DNA from: Bacteroidota bacterium
GTDB taxonomy: Bacteria > Bacteroidota > Bacteroidia > B-17B0 > Aurantibacillaceae
Assembly (NCBI GenBank): GCA_021156365.1
Contig: JAJNDK010000004.1
Location: forward strand, 124,001-188,000
Direction: 5' to 3'
Length of the DNA: 64,000 nucleotides
Shown: piece by piece, positions 9,671-18,701 of the stretch
Position numbering within the stretch: the stretch's first letter is position 1
Layout of the letters: each line of letters begins with the position of its first letter
Program-made: the position numbers and the translations under genes
Notes under the pieces: model-generated
Seen by the model: the letters and a program-made list of their open reading frames with translations, nothing else
Database searches by the model: none
Told to the model about the DNA's origin: nothing

Positions 9671-10051
9671 TTATTCTTCGATCTGAACCATTTTGAATGG
9701 TACGCTGATAATTGCCTGGTAATCTTCACCGGCTTCCAGCATATCTTCATCATCTTCTTCGTAATGCCAGTTGATAGTAACTGCACTTCCGCCTTTATGG
9801 ATCGCTTCTAATTTTTTGAACACATCCAGGATACATTTGGAAGAACTTGTATTGAAGTATTCCAGCTGAATGTTAACATTCGTAGCAGATTTAGGGCTGC
9901 CAGCGTATTTTTCCAAAGAATCTACCAGCGGTTTGTAGAACTCGATAGAGTTTTCCGGGATAGAACGACCTTTGATTTCAAGAACTCCTGAAGCTAAATC
10001 AAAGCTGATGGATGGAGTTTTAGGTGTACCGTCGATTGAGAACTTTTCCAT
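9671..10051 (-). CDS. siaC: SiaC-like (DUF1987) phospho-switch protein
   Basis: A 126-residue soluble protein matching the DUF1987/SiaC family over its full length. In Pseudomonas aeruginosa SiaC is phosphorylated by SiaB on T68, and its unphosphorylated form binds and activates the diguanylate cyclase SiaD. Here a threonine falls exactly at position 68 inside the conserved EYFNTSSSK motif, so the phosphorylation site is kept. The gene follows siaB after 23 bases and is closed by a strong terminator. The SiaA phosphatase and SiaD are not in the window, so the output partner in this organism is unknown. Confidence 0.85.
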   Translation of the reverse strand: MEKFSIDGTPKTPSISFDLASGVLEIKGRSIPENSIEFYKPLVDSLEKYAGSPKSATNVNIQLEYFNTSSSKCILDVFKKLEAIHKGGSAVTINWHYEEDDEDMLEAGEDYQAIISVPFKMVQIEE

Positions 10052-10074
10052 ATTACCTATTGTTTATTTATTTT

Positions 10075-10626
10075 TTATACTTGTGAAATTTTTATTTTTA
10101 AACTAAAGAACGAAACTTTTTCATCAATGTGTTGAAACTCGTAACCGAGCTTCTGGCCGGTCTTGCGGGCGATATCGATCATTCCCAATCCGCCACCGCC
10201 TTTCAGCGACATCTCTCCGTTGTTAAGCGTTTGTTTGTAGTACTCTTTCAACTCTTCTTTGGAAAGAGCATTTACATCATCCAAACGTTTTTTCATACCC
10301 GATACGTTCTCATTGGCAATGTAATTACCCGTAATGATGTCGTATTCGGCACCGGTTTTCCCGATCGTGAAGATAGCTGTGCTTTTTCCCCTGTCGCCGT
10401 TCTCAGCAGCAGTATCATCCATATGGTGATACAGGTTCTGAAGACATTCTACCAGTACATTGTACACTTTCTTTTTCATCTTGGGCTCTTCCTGCATATT
10501 GTCCATTTTACTTTCCATGATCTGTAAAATAGAGGTAAGAAGCTCTGACGTAATATCTCCTTTAAAGGAGAGCAAAATATTATTGCGCTCCATTTTGTCG
10601 TAAAAGTCGAAGATATCAAGTGCCAT
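10075..10626 (-). CDS. siaB: SiaB-family protein kinase
   Basis: A 183-residue protein with the features of SiaB-like kinases of the GHKL fold: an N-box (NVLVECLQNLYHH) and a glycine-rich lid (GGGGLGMIDIARKTG). The expected role is to phosphorylate SiaC. The start is chosen at ATG 10624-10626 (MALDIF). A longer reading from 10656 uses a TTG that is itself the last three bases of the -7 promoter box, so it cannot be translated from that promoter. It forms an operon with siaC. Confidence 0.85.
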   Translation of the reverse strand: MALDIFDFYDKMERNNILLSFKGDITSELLTSILQIMESKMDNMQEEPKMKKKVYNVLVECLQNLYHHMDDTAAENGDRGKSTAIFTIGKTGAEYDIITGNYIANENVSGMKKRLDDVNALSKEELKEYYKQTLNNGEMSLKGGGGLGMIDIARKTGQKLGYEFQHIDEKVSFFSLKIKISQV

Positions 10627-10653
10627 ACTTGGGTTGTACTGTTTTCTTATGAG

Positions 10654-10682
10654 CAAATATAGTAATTTGTTTTAACCTGCAA
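10654..10682 (-). promoter_or_regulatory. siaBC promoter
   Basis: Minus strand: TTG at 10682-10680, 18-base spacer, TATATTTG at 10661-10654. It matches the Bacteroidota consensus and places the transcription start about 20-25 bases before the ATG at 10626. Confidence 0.7.
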
Positions 10683-10688
10683 GTTTTT

Positions 10689-11543
10689 TTATTGCATGGT
10701 GAAAGTGTAGGTATTACCGTTCACTGTGAAGGTTCCGGTATTATCGCAGGAGCCGCTTCCAAAGTCAACAGTTCTTGTTTTTAACCCATCAGGAGTGATA
10801 TCTACGGTACCTTGCTGTATCCATTTGCAGCTGGCTTTTTTCACCAAAGGAGTTTTTACTGCTACAGTGAAGGTTCTGCCCTCACGGTTTTTACCGCTGG
10901 AGTTCCCCGTGATCTGGATAATATCATCCGACGGATCGCCCGGTGTGTTGTATCCTTGCTGGTAGGTGATCGTTTTATCCGTCAGGAAGTCGATGTCCCA
11001 GTTGGCAGTATGGCAGTGCCCGTTCAATACTTCCGTACGGAACGATGGGGTGTTTCCTCCGGCAAGGCGTGTAACGCGGATCGTGCCGCTATAGATGATG
11101 TTTCCTACTTTATAGTTGGTTGGAGTGATCGTGATCACACATCCGACAGAATCGTAACTTTTGGAAAAAGTGGTAACCAGCTTACCGGAACGGAACACAC
11201 CGTCAATATCCGTACAGCCTGCTCCCCAATCCATGGTAAGTGTAGGAAGGTTGTTCGCATTAAAATTGCCCTGTGCATCGGCAACCGTATCACCGGTCAA
11301 AGAATCTACTGCGCAGGTAGAGAATACCTCGAATGCATATCCCGGAATCATTTTCTTAACACCTGCAGTGGAAACGGCTCTTTCGCTTACGGAAGGTCCG
11401 ATCCGCATAAATTCCTGCTCACACACTGCATTATCCACCACAGTTTGTGTTTCGTTGTCCACTTCTTTGTTATCCTTTTTACAGCTGTTCAGCAACAATA
11501 TGCCAAACGCGATCGCAACGATAGTAAAGCCTGGTTTTTTCAT
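10689..11543 (-). CDS. putative lipoprotein with repeated beta modules, function unknown
   Basis: A 284-residue protein with a lipoprotein signal (GILLLNSC, lipidated C at about residue 21) followed by a charged KKDNKEVD linker that can act as a surface-export-like tether. The body is beta-rich. Two related units can be seen, with the segments MDWGAGCTDIDGVFRSGK and VDFGSGSCDNTGTFTVNG. This kind of lipoprotein is common in Bacteroidota, but I know no function. It is monocistronic: a terminator of the upstream gene lies at 11659-11696 and the siaB promoter starts right after its stop. Confidence 0.75.
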   Translation of the reverse strand: MKKPGFTIVAIAFGILLLNSCKKDNKEVDNETQTVVDNAVCEQEFMRIGPSVSERAVSTAGVKKMIPGYAFEVFSTCAVDSLTGDTVADAQGNFNANNLPTLTMDWGAGCTDIDGVFRSGKLVTTFSKSYDSVGCVITITPTNYKVGNIIYSGTIRVTRLAGGNTPSFRTEVLNGHCHTANWDIDFLTDKTITYQQGYNTPGDPSDDIIQITGNSSGKNREGRTFTVAVKTPLVKKASCKWIQQGTVDITPDGLKTRTVDFGSGSCDNTGTFTVNGNTYTFTMQ

Positions 11544-11658
11544 GTTTCTTGTTTTTATTTCTTTGCCAAAACAGCCTTTGTCTATGCCATCTGGCTCAAA
11601 TCCTTCGATAAAGCTACAAAAAAAACTTCAAACCGAAACCAGAAATTAGTTTACGCAA

Positions 11659-11696
11659 AAAAGGCGCCCCGACGAGAATCTGTCAGGGCGCCTTTT
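11659..11696 (-). terminator. terminator after the PKD/SprB adhesin gene
   Basis: A 15-position stem (AAAAGGCGCCCCGAC with GTCAGGGCGCCTTTT, one mismatch) lies 24 bases beyond the stop. On the minus strand it is followed by an unbroken T-tract; the A/T flanks on both sides could also let it work on the plus strand. Confidence 0.85.
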
Positions 11697-11719
11697 GATG
11701 ATCGGTTTTTGAAAAAAAA

Positions 11720-14700
11720 CTATCTGTTAATAATGATCCTTTGTACCGAATGACCGGACGATTGTTTAACCTTCATGAAATAAACACCATTCGAAAGCCC
11801 TGACAGATCAAGGGTTTTGTCCTGCGAACCTGCGGTCAGCACCGTTCCACTCACCAAAGCACCAAGTGAGTTGTATACTTCCAACTGCGCGTTTTCCGTA
11901 AGTGCCCTTCCCATATGCACAGTTAACAAACCTTCTGTAGGATTCGGGTATACGCTCATCTGTGCAATAGTTCCGTATGACTTAATGCCAATTGAGACAG
12001 AGTTCGGTGATTTGATATTGGAGCGCGATGTGTTGATCGCTCCACGGGTAGGATCACAGAGCGTCAGCGGCCCGCCTTCTACATAATAGTACAGGTCTGG
12101 AGAAGTAGTGCTGTTAGGCGCATTCAGATCGGTATAGCTGAACAGGTTCGAAGGGATACTGTCGATCTTCTCCCAGCCAATGGATGTGGTATAACGCCAG
12201 ATGTAGAATTTGTTAAAGCTAAGCCCTTCGTAATTATCCCAGATCAGGTTGATCGTATTTCCCAATCCCTGGTTAAGTGTAAGATGAATGGTTTTGTGCA
12301 GATCGCTTTTTGCCGATTCTTCGCCGCAGAAGCTTACTGTAGAGAGTTTGTATCTCCAGCCCCTGATGGAAGGATCAGCTGATGGATCAGTGAATTCATG
12401 CAGGCTGTCTGCATCCACATTTCCTACAAGGTAATATAAACCTGCCTGCGAGCTTTCCCTGTATATATTGAACGATTCTATATCCGTGCGGCTGTACATT
12501 TCCCAGATCACTTTGTTCGTTTGTGTGATGCTGTCTACTGTAACGGCACAGATCGAAAGTCCCTGCGGGATCTGTTCATTCACATCCACTGTCAATATGG
12601 ATTTACATCCGTTTGCGCCAGTAACCAGTAAGGAATAAAAGCCCGGTGCAACGTTCGTAAGGTCCGGAGTGGACGCTCCGTTGTTCCAGTTGTATATATA
12701 CGGGGAGCTGCCCAGGTAGGTGCTGGTATATACGTCTGCACCGTTACCGGATAAATTACAATCCAGTACTGAAACAGAATCCAGTACTACTATCGGAGCT
12801 GTTTGTTCGTTCACGCTGGTGATCTTTTCTTTCAGACAGCCATTGCCATCTACCACGGTAAGCGAATAAATACCTACCGACAGGCCGCTCAATGATGCTC
12901 CTGTGAATCCATTGCTCCATAAATAATTATAAGGTCCGGTGCTGCCTTGTACTGAGGTCTGGATGACACCGGTATTGAATCCGCAAACAGAAGGATAAGC
13001 CACATAGGAGATCGTGAAATCATCCGGCTGATCTACCAATACGCTTTTTGTAGCCTGGCAGCCCAAAGCATCGGTCACAATTACTTCGTACGGACCGGCA
13101 ACCAATTGGTTAACGTCTTCTGTTGTTTTTCCGTTCGACCACACGAAAGTATACGGTGCAGAGCTTCCGATCAGCGTGATATCAATAGCTCCTGAGGATT
13201 CACCATAACAGTTGGCATCGATCACATTGTTCACGGAAATAGTAGGTGCCTGTTGATCGCTTACAGTAGCTACCGCAAAACTGGAGCAACCTTTGGAATC
13301 TGTAATGGTTACATAATAAATACCGGCACTTAGCGAATCGGCAATAAAAGAATGATCTGCGTTGGTCCAGTTGTAAGAGAAAGGGGCATTGGAACCGCTT
13401 ACGATCGCAATGGCTTTACCATCCGACTGATTACAGTGCGAAGAAACAGTGCTTGTATTGATGTTGATGTATGAATCGGGAATGATGATCGGGCGGAGGA
13501 AGGTATCAACTGCCCCGCAGGAATTGCGCATTACCACACGGATGTTATATTCGCCCGGTGCGGTGTAAGCGTGATTTACAGCCAGCAACGAATAGTTCGT
13601 AATAAGAGAACCACTGCCATCACCGAAATCCCATTCGTAATTGCTGGCGCCGTATGCTATGAAAGAAATAGGCTCGTTCAGACAATAGTAGCGTGACTCA
13701 TCGAAGAAGAAGCCCGCATCATTGCTCACACTGTTATTGCTCGACACGTCGATAGTGCCCGCAGATTGTGTAAGTGTTGATCCGCATGGAGAAACAATGG
13801 TCGCCGATGCATTGTACTGACCTACGGCAGAATACGAGTGTTTGTAAATGGCGTATAAAGTTCCGTCGGGCCCTGTAAGGAAATCATGCGGGGTCGAAGA
13901 AGAATTCCCGTCTCCGAAATCAATGGTAACAGCACCAATATCCGGTGGACTTACCAGGAAGAAAATACTGTCGTTCGGGCAGCTATGGTCGGTCGGAGCC
14001 CCTACTATGAACGCTGCAGGATCCAACGTTGCCGCCGCATTCACGATGATCGTGTTGTTGGTGCTGTATGAAAGGCCGCAGCCATTAACCTGTGTGGCCG
14101 TAATGGTATAAGTACCGGGGTTGGTATATAAATGTGTGGTTTCGTCCTGGTTTTGGGCGGTGCCTGTGCTACCGTCTCCAAAGTTGAGGTACACGATATC
14201 ATCCCCTACCGAATTGAAATCAACAAGCAGGCTTGTGTTGGGGCAAATGGAATCGGTAATGGAAAAAGAGAAAGGATCAACAGGAATCCCGTTTTGTACA
14301 TGAACATTTTGGCTGATAGTTTTGGAATATCCGCAGCCGTTTGTTATCGTTAGTGTTACCGGGTAAGTACCTACAGTACCATATGCATGTGATGGATTGT
14401 AAATAGTGGAAGTACCGCCATCGCCGAAATTCCAGTTATACTGGCTGAAGGAGCCCGGAGGATAAAAATCGACCTGTGTGGTTGGACAAACACTGGTGTC
14501 GCTGATGCTGAAATGATTGGTGTATGCTGAAATAGGAATGTTCGCTACTACATGAACAGTGTCGGTAGCAGCAGCAGAGTTTCCGCATCCGTTGAAAAAA
14601 GTGCAGGTAACGATATAGGTTCCTGGAAGGAAGTAGGTGTGCTCGCGGCTGCCCGACTGAACAGTACCGTCACCATAGTCCATAATAAAGTTGTCGTCGC

Positions 14701-15334
14701 CGGAAGGATGATAAAAATAAATGTTATCGCCCGGGCAAACCGAATCGCTTTGTGCCTGCACATACACATTCCCTATCTGCGCATTGGTGACAACAGAAAC
14801 CGGATAGGTAAGACTCTGTGTTCCGCAGATGGAAGTAACTGTGGCGGTTACCGTATAGTTACCAAGCGTATTGAACTCATGCTCGGCGCTGAGGTTGGAC
14901 CCTGAAACCACGGGCGATCCGTCGCCATAATTCCAGGAAACGGAGATCGAACCGGAAGGATAATAGCCGTTCAGATAAAAATTTACGCGATCACCCGGGC
15001 AGGCGCTGTTGGCTGCCAGTGTGGTGTTGATGTTATTAAATCCATAACCAATTATATAGGTATAATCATTATAGATCATATTGAAATTTCCATCGTAAAC
15101 ATAAAGCGTAATGCCGTATGAACCGGATTGTGGGATGGGAAAATTGTTAATGGTTTGTGTATTTCCTGCAGGGTTACCATTTACAAACCACTCCCAGGAA
15201 GCAGCTCCGGAGACGGTAGGGGCGGAAAGAGTTGTGGTAAAAGGTGCACAACCCGAAGAAGGAACAGCGCCGATCTGTGCCTGAGCACCTATTGCTGCGA
15301 TCACAATAAAGAAGGAAAGTAATATTTTTTTCAT
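11720..15334 (-). CDS. T9SS-sorted giant adhesin with PKD and SprB-type repeats
   Basis: A 1204-residue secreted protein. The start is set at ATG 15334 (MKKILLSFF), which gives a normal signal peptide ending AQAQ; a longer frame adds 17 non-signal residues. About the first 620 residues are PKD-like domains, each with a W/L-x-F-G-D-G-S/T motif and an HxY/HxF segment. Then come four SprB-type repeats (SYNWTNAD, FVWSNGKTTEDV, YLWSNGFTG, YNWNNGAST), two fibronectin-like modules and a C-terminal type A sorting domain (MSVYPNPTEGLLTVHMGRAL ... GVYFMKVKQ). It should be exported by T9SS and attached to the surface. SprB repeats are known from the gliding adhesin of Flavobacterium. Confidence 0.9.
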   Translation of the reverse strand: MKKILLSFFIVIAAIGAQAQIGAVPSSGCAPFTTTLSAPTVSGAASWEWFVNGNPAGNTQTINNFPIPQSGSYGITLYVYDGNFNMIYNDYTYIIGYGFNNINTTLAANSACPGDRVNFYLNGYYPSGSISVSWNYGDGSPVVSGSNLSAEHEFNTLGNYTVTATVTSICGTQSLTYPVSVVTNAQIGNVYVQAQSDSVCPGDNIYFYHPSGDDNFIMDYGDGTVQSGSREHTYFLPGTYIVTCTFFNGCGNSAAATDTVHVVANIPISAYTNHFSISDTSVCPTTQVDFYPPGSFSQYNWNFGDGGTSTIYNPSHAYGTVGTYPVTLTITNGCGYSKTISQNVHVQNGIPVDPFSFSITDSICPNTSLLVDFNSVGDDIVYLNFGDGSTGTAQNQDETTHLYTNPGTYTITATQVNGCGLSYSTNNTIIVNAAATLDPAAFIVGAPTDHSCPNDSIFFLVSPPDIGAVTIDFGDGNSSSTPHDFLTGPDGTLYAIYKHSYSAVGQYNASATIVSPCGSTLTQSAGTIDVSSNNSVSNDAGFFFDESRYYCLNEPISFIAYGASNYEWDFGDGSGSLITNYSLLAVNHAYTAPGEYNIRVVMRNSCGAVDTFLRPIIIPDSYININTSTVSSHCNQSDGKAIAIVSGSNAPFSYNWTNADHSFIADSLSAGIYYVTITDSKGCSSFAVATVSDQQAPTISVNNVIDANCYGESSGAIDITLIGSSAPYTFVWSNGKTTEDVNQLVAGPYEVIVTDALGCQATKSVLVDQPDDFTISYVAYPSVCGFNTGVIQTSVQGSTGPYNYLWSNGFTGASLSGLSVGIYSLTVVDGNGCLKEKITSVNEQTAPIVVLDSVSVLDCNLSGNGADVYTSTYLGSSPYIYNWNNGASTPDLTNVAPGFYSLLVTGANGCKSILTVDVNEQIPQGLSICAVTVDSITQTNKVIWEMYSRTDIESFNIYRESSQAGLYYLVGNVDADSLHEFTDPSADPSIRGWRYKLSTVSFCGEESAKSDLHKTIHLTLNQGLGNTINLIWDNYEGLSFNKFYIWRYTTSIGWEKIDSIPSNLFSYTDLNAPNSTTSPDLYYYVEGGPLTLCDPTRGAINTSRSNIKSPNSVSIGIKSYGTIAQMSVYPNPTEGLLTVHMGRALTENAQLEVYNSLGALVSGTVLTAGSQDKTLDLSGLSNGVYFMKVKQSSGHSVQRIIINR

Positions 15335-15473
15335 GAACATATATTTTAATAGGGTAAAAGTAGGGCTTTCGTCGACATTTTTCAAATTAAAAAAGGATCA
15401 AATGTTGTAGTTGGCTCAATCCAAAAGCAATCATAATATTATTATAATCAATACTATATGTTGTTTTTTTGTT

Positions 15474-15481
15474 TAATTTTG
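15474..15481 (+). promoter_or_regulatory. -7 box of the gene at 15489
   Basis: TAATTTTG matches TAnnTTTG and is only seven bases upstream of the ATG, so the transcript should be almost leaderless. Confidence 0.5.
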
Positions 15482-15488
15482 AAGTATT

Positions 15489-16982
15489 ATGAAGGACCGG
15501 GATTTTCTTTTTCATTTGATCAAAAATCTGAATGTTTCCGAAAAAGGATATTTTACCAAATACGGATTCAAGAACCAACAGGCCTCTTCCGACAAGCTGC
15601 AGCTCCGGGTCTTCAACTATCTTTCCAAACAGGAACATTATGATGAAAAATCGCTGAAACAGCTTTTCTTTAAAGAAAACCCCGATCAGCTGCGGATAGT
15701 GAAACACCACCTCTACAACAGGATCGTCGCTGCTCTGAACGAATATGCAAAAGACGAAGGAGTGGAAAATTTTGTATGGAAAAAACTGGCCTCGGCCAAA
15801 ACCCTTATAGGCAAAGGGATCTACGACTCCGCCGAAAAACATGCATTCAGTGCATATGAAGAGGCATTACTGGCAGAACGGTATGATCTTGCCTACACGG
15901 CTCTTCTCACAAGCCGGGATTCTACCGCAACGATAACGGTCAGTGAAGACATGTATATGCGCCGGAGTGAAATGGATGCGCAACAGAAAGATTGTCTCCG
16001 GAAGCTGGAAAACCTGATGATATACCGTTTTCTACTCGACAAGATCAAGCGGATAGAATCAAAGTTGAGCAGTATCGATTATTTCAACAATGAGTTCAGG
16101 CAGGAGATGGATGAAATAAATACTTCGCCGTATCTGAAAGAAAAAGAAATGGCGCTTTCTTTCGAGGCTACCTGTATGTACTACATGTGCATGTCCTATG
16201 TATTCAGCACCGAAAAGAATCTCGGGAAACGTCATGAGAACGCGCTTCAGCTGGTACGACATATCGAATCGCAGCCGCAAAAGATGAAGTATTACACATC
16301 GAAATACCGTACGGCTATCAATCAGTACCTTAACAGTTGTTTTTCACTGAGAAAATTCGACAACTTTGATCAGTACCTGGAGAAGCTCGTCAACAGCAGT
16401 AAAAATCTGAGCCCGCATTTCAGTGCCCGGAATTTTCTGATGATCGAAAACCTGCGACTGAACAGGAATTTTGCAGTGGACAGGATACCGGATAATATCA
16501 GTGGTATCCGGAATTTTGAAACAAGCCTGAAAAAACACGAGACACAATTGCCCGCAGAATCGTTCCATGCATTATACATGAATGCCGCCATCAGCTTCTT
16601 TCATGAAGAGATGTACAGAGAAGCGATCGGCTATGTAAACAAGATCCTGAATGAATTTGACGAGCGCCACAACAAAGCGGTAATTGCAATGGCCAAATCC
16701 ATTAACATGATCGCACACTACGAGCTCGAGAACGAAGAATTGCTTTCTTACCTGCTGAAGACGTACCTCGCAGATGAAAAAAAACAAGGCGGGAACATAA
16801 CAATGGTAGGCCTTGTAGCCAATGCGATCCAATGGCTGTTACAACCTGCCAAAAAACGGACCGGTACTGTTGCGGGTATCCGCGGGCAATGGAACGTTCT
16901 GAATACCGACAAAATGCAGAAACGCCTCACAGAGGATGCTTATATCGACCGATGGCTGGCAAAAAGAATAAAGCCGGAGTAA
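15489..16982 (+). CDS. conserved helical protein of unknown function
   Basis: A 497-residue protein without signal peptide or membrane span. It is strongly alpha-helical and charged, with TPR-like helical hairpins in the middle and C-terminal parts (for example AKTLIGKGIYDSAEKHAFSA and EMYREAIGYVNKILNEFDER). It resembles uncharacterised Bacteroidota proteins, but I recognise no catalytic motif. It is probably a scaffold or regulatory protein; this is inference. The next gene (tyrS) has its own promoter box and starts 45 bases later. Confidence 0.75.
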   Translation: MKDRDFLFHLIKNLNVSEKGYFTKYGFKNQQASSDKLQLRVFNYLSKQEHYDEKSLKQLFFKENPDQLRIVKHHLYNRIVAALNEYAKDEGVENFVWKKLASAKTLIGKGIYDSAEKHAFSAYEEALLAERYDLAYTALLTSRDSTATITVSEDMYMRRSEMDAQQKDCLRKLENLMIYRFLLDKIKRIESKLSSIDYFNNEFRQEMDEINTSPYLKEKEMALSFEATCMYYMCMSYVFSTEKNLGKRHENALQLVRHIESQPQKMKYYTSKYRTAINQYLNSCFSLRKFDNFDQYLEKLVNSSKNLSPHFSARNFLMIENLRLNRNFAVDRIPDNISGIRNFETSLKKHETQLPAESFHALYMNAAISFFHEEMYREAIGYVNKILNEFDERHNKAVIAMAKSINMIAHYELENEELLSYLLKTYLADEKKQGGNITMVGLVANAIQWLLQPAKKRTGTVAGIRGQWNVLNTDKMQKRLTEDAYIDRWLAKRIKPE

Positions 16983-17000
16983 AATAAACCTGCAAATTCG

Positions 17001-17008
17001 TATTTTTG
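17001..17008 (+). promoter_or_regulatory. -7 box of tyrS
   Basis: TATTTTTG lies 19 bases before the tyrS ATG, in the short gap behind the preceding gene. Confidence 0.5.
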
Positions 17009-17027
17009 CTCCTTTATCAGAATACTT

Positions 17028-18308
17028 ATGACAGATTTCATCGAAGAGCTTACATGGCGCGGATTGCTGCATGACACCACACCGGGTACACAGGAACAAC
17101 TGAGTAAAGAAATGACTGCTGCCTATATCGGCTTTGACCCTACGGCGGATTCTCTTCACGTTGGCAGTCTTTCGCAGATCATGACACTGGTGCGTTTTCA
17201 AAAAGCCGGCCACAAGCCGATCGCTTTGGTGGGTGGCGCAACCGGCATGGTGGGCGATCCGAGCGGAAAATCCAACGAGCGTAATTTGCTGGATGAAAAA
17301 ACACTGCAGCACAATGTGGACTGCATTCACAGGCAGCTCGAAAAATTTCTTGATTTTAACTGCGGCGCCAACAGTGCCGAAATGGTGAATAATTACGATT
17401 GGTTCAAAAGCTTTTCCTTTCTCGATTTCATTCGCGATGCAGGTAAACACATCACTGTCAATTATATGATGGCCAAGGATTCGGTGAAGAACCGCCTCGA
17501 TGGCACCGGGAATGGCATGTCCTTTACGGAGTTCAGTTACCAGCTGATCCAGGGTTATGATTTTTATCATTTATACAAAGAGAAGAACTGTCTGCTTCAA
17601 ATGGGTGGAAGCGATCAGTACGGAAATATAACTACGGGCACGGAGTTCATACGCCGGAAGTCTGGCGGGCACGCCTTTGCTGTGACTACACGCCTGATCA
17701 CCAAAGCAGATGGAACCAAAATGGGAAAGACCGAGGGTGGCAATGTGTGGCTCGATCCGAAAAAAACATCACCGTATAAATTCTACCAATTCTGGTTGAA
17801 TGTAAGCGATGAGGATGCTAAAAAATACATACGCTTTTTCACTTTACTGAATAAGGAAGATATCGAAACCATCGAAACAGAGCACGCGAAAGATCCGGGA
17901 AGATATCTGCTGCAAAAAACCCTTGCAAAGGATATTACCATTCGGGTACACAGCGAAGCAGACTATAATGCGGCGGTGATGGCGTCCAATATCCTGTTCA
18001 AAGGAACACCGGAAGATCTGGGCGGCCTGGATGAGCAAACCTTTCTGGATGTTTTTTCGGGAGTGCCACAATTTGATGTTGAACGATCCACACTTAAAGA
18101 AGGGATTGGTATTGTATCCCTGGCAGTAGGAGCTACTATTTTTGCCAGCAACGGCAAAGCCCGTGAAATGATCACCGGTGGCGGCGTTCAGGTAAACAAA
18201 CAAAAAATAACGGACCCGGAACATGTGATCTCCGAAAAGGATCTCATCAACAATAAATACATACTGGTGCAGGCGGGGAAGAAGAACTATTACCTGCTGA
18301 AGGTTTAG
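17028..18308 (+). CDS. tyrS: tyrosine--tRNA ligase
   Basis: A 426-residue class I aminoacyl-tRNA synthetase that charges tRNA-Tyr in the cytosol. The HIGH-type motif reads HVGS (from H44), the KMSKS loop reads KMGKT (in [12 protein letters not shown]), and the tyrosine-binding QxxGSDQYGN segment is present. The C-terminus carries an S4 RNA-binding domain ([13 protein letters not shown]). Length and domain order are those of the bacterial TyrRS of the TyrS type. Its stop codon overlaps the stop of the convergent gene by 3 bases of a 4-base overlap. Confidence 0.97.
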   Translation: MTDFIEELTWRGLLHDTTPGTQEQLSKEMTAAYIGFDPTADSLHVGSLSQIMTLVRFQKAGHKPIALVGGATGMVGDPSGKSNERNLLDEKTLQHNVDCIHRQLEKFLDFNCGANSAEMVNNYDWFKSFSFLDFIRDAGKHITVNYMMAKDSVKNRLDGTGNGMSFTEFSYQLIQGYDFYHLYKEKNCLLQMGGSDQYGNITTGTEFIRRKSGGHAFAVTTRLITKADGTKMGKTEGGNVWLDPKKTSPYKFYQFWLNVSDEDAKKYIRFFTLLNKEDIETIETEHAKDPGRYLLQKTLAKDITIRVHSEADYNAAVMASNILFKGTPEDLGGLDEQTFLDVFSGVPQFDVERSTLKEGIGIVSLAVGATIFASNGKAREMITGGGVQVNKQKITDPEHVISEKDLINNKYILVQAGKKNYYLLKV

Positions 18309-18646
18309 ATCATCCCGTTGTTCTTAAAATAATCAATAATAGCGCCTACCATCAGTTTGTTCTGTTGTTTGGAATCCAATGGTGGCAGGTTCTCTTTTAA
18401 TGTCCAGTGCGGCCAGCCGTCTTTATCGCGGCCATCGAACACATAAAAACCATAAGGCTCCAGCAGCGTGCAAATGGCAATATGCATGATGTTTACCTTA
18501 TCGTCTTTTTTGAATTTTTTGTAACCCATGCCCAGCTCCTGCACACCGATCAGGAAAAGGATGCTGTCGATCTGCGGCTCTTCGCCATGGATCTCTTTCA
18601 TCTTTGCCAGCAAGCGGTCCCAGTCGTTCTGTTTTTTTTCCTGCAC
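18305..18646 (-). CDS. conserved small protein, function unknown
   Basis: A 113-residue soluble protein ([36 protein letters not shown]). It resembles an uncharacterised protein conserved in Bacteroidota. Its gene converges with tyrS and overlaps it by four bases, so both stop codons share sequence. No cofactor or catalytic motif can be recognised. Confidence 0.75.
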   Translation of the reverse strand: MQEKKQNDWDRLLAKMKEIHGEEPQIDSILFLIGVQELGMGYKKFKKDDKVNIMHIAICTLLEPYGFYVFDGRDKDGWPHWTLKENLPPLDSKQQNKLMVGAIIDYFKNNGMI

Positions 18647-18660
18647 GTGTTAAATCGTTT

Positions 18661-18668
18661 TATCTTTG
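18661..18668 (+). promoter_or_regulatory. -7 box of the 2H phosphoesterase gene
   Basis: TATCTTTG lies 33 bases before ATG 18702. A TTG start at 18666 that would extend the reading frame falls inside this box, which supports the later ATG. Confidence 0.55.
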
Positions 18669-18701
18669 AGTGCTCAAAATTACGAAACAAAACAACACCA
18701 A

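Noticed and set aside
10812-11753. 313-codon open frame on the plus strand
   Set aside because: It lies antisense to the lipoprotein gene, runs through the terminator at 11659-11696, lacks a promoter and has a cysteine/arginine-rich composition typical of shadow frames.
16839-17570. 243-codon minus-strand open frame
   Set aside because: Antisense to the unknown helical gene and tyrS; crosses an intergenic promoter and has no family features.
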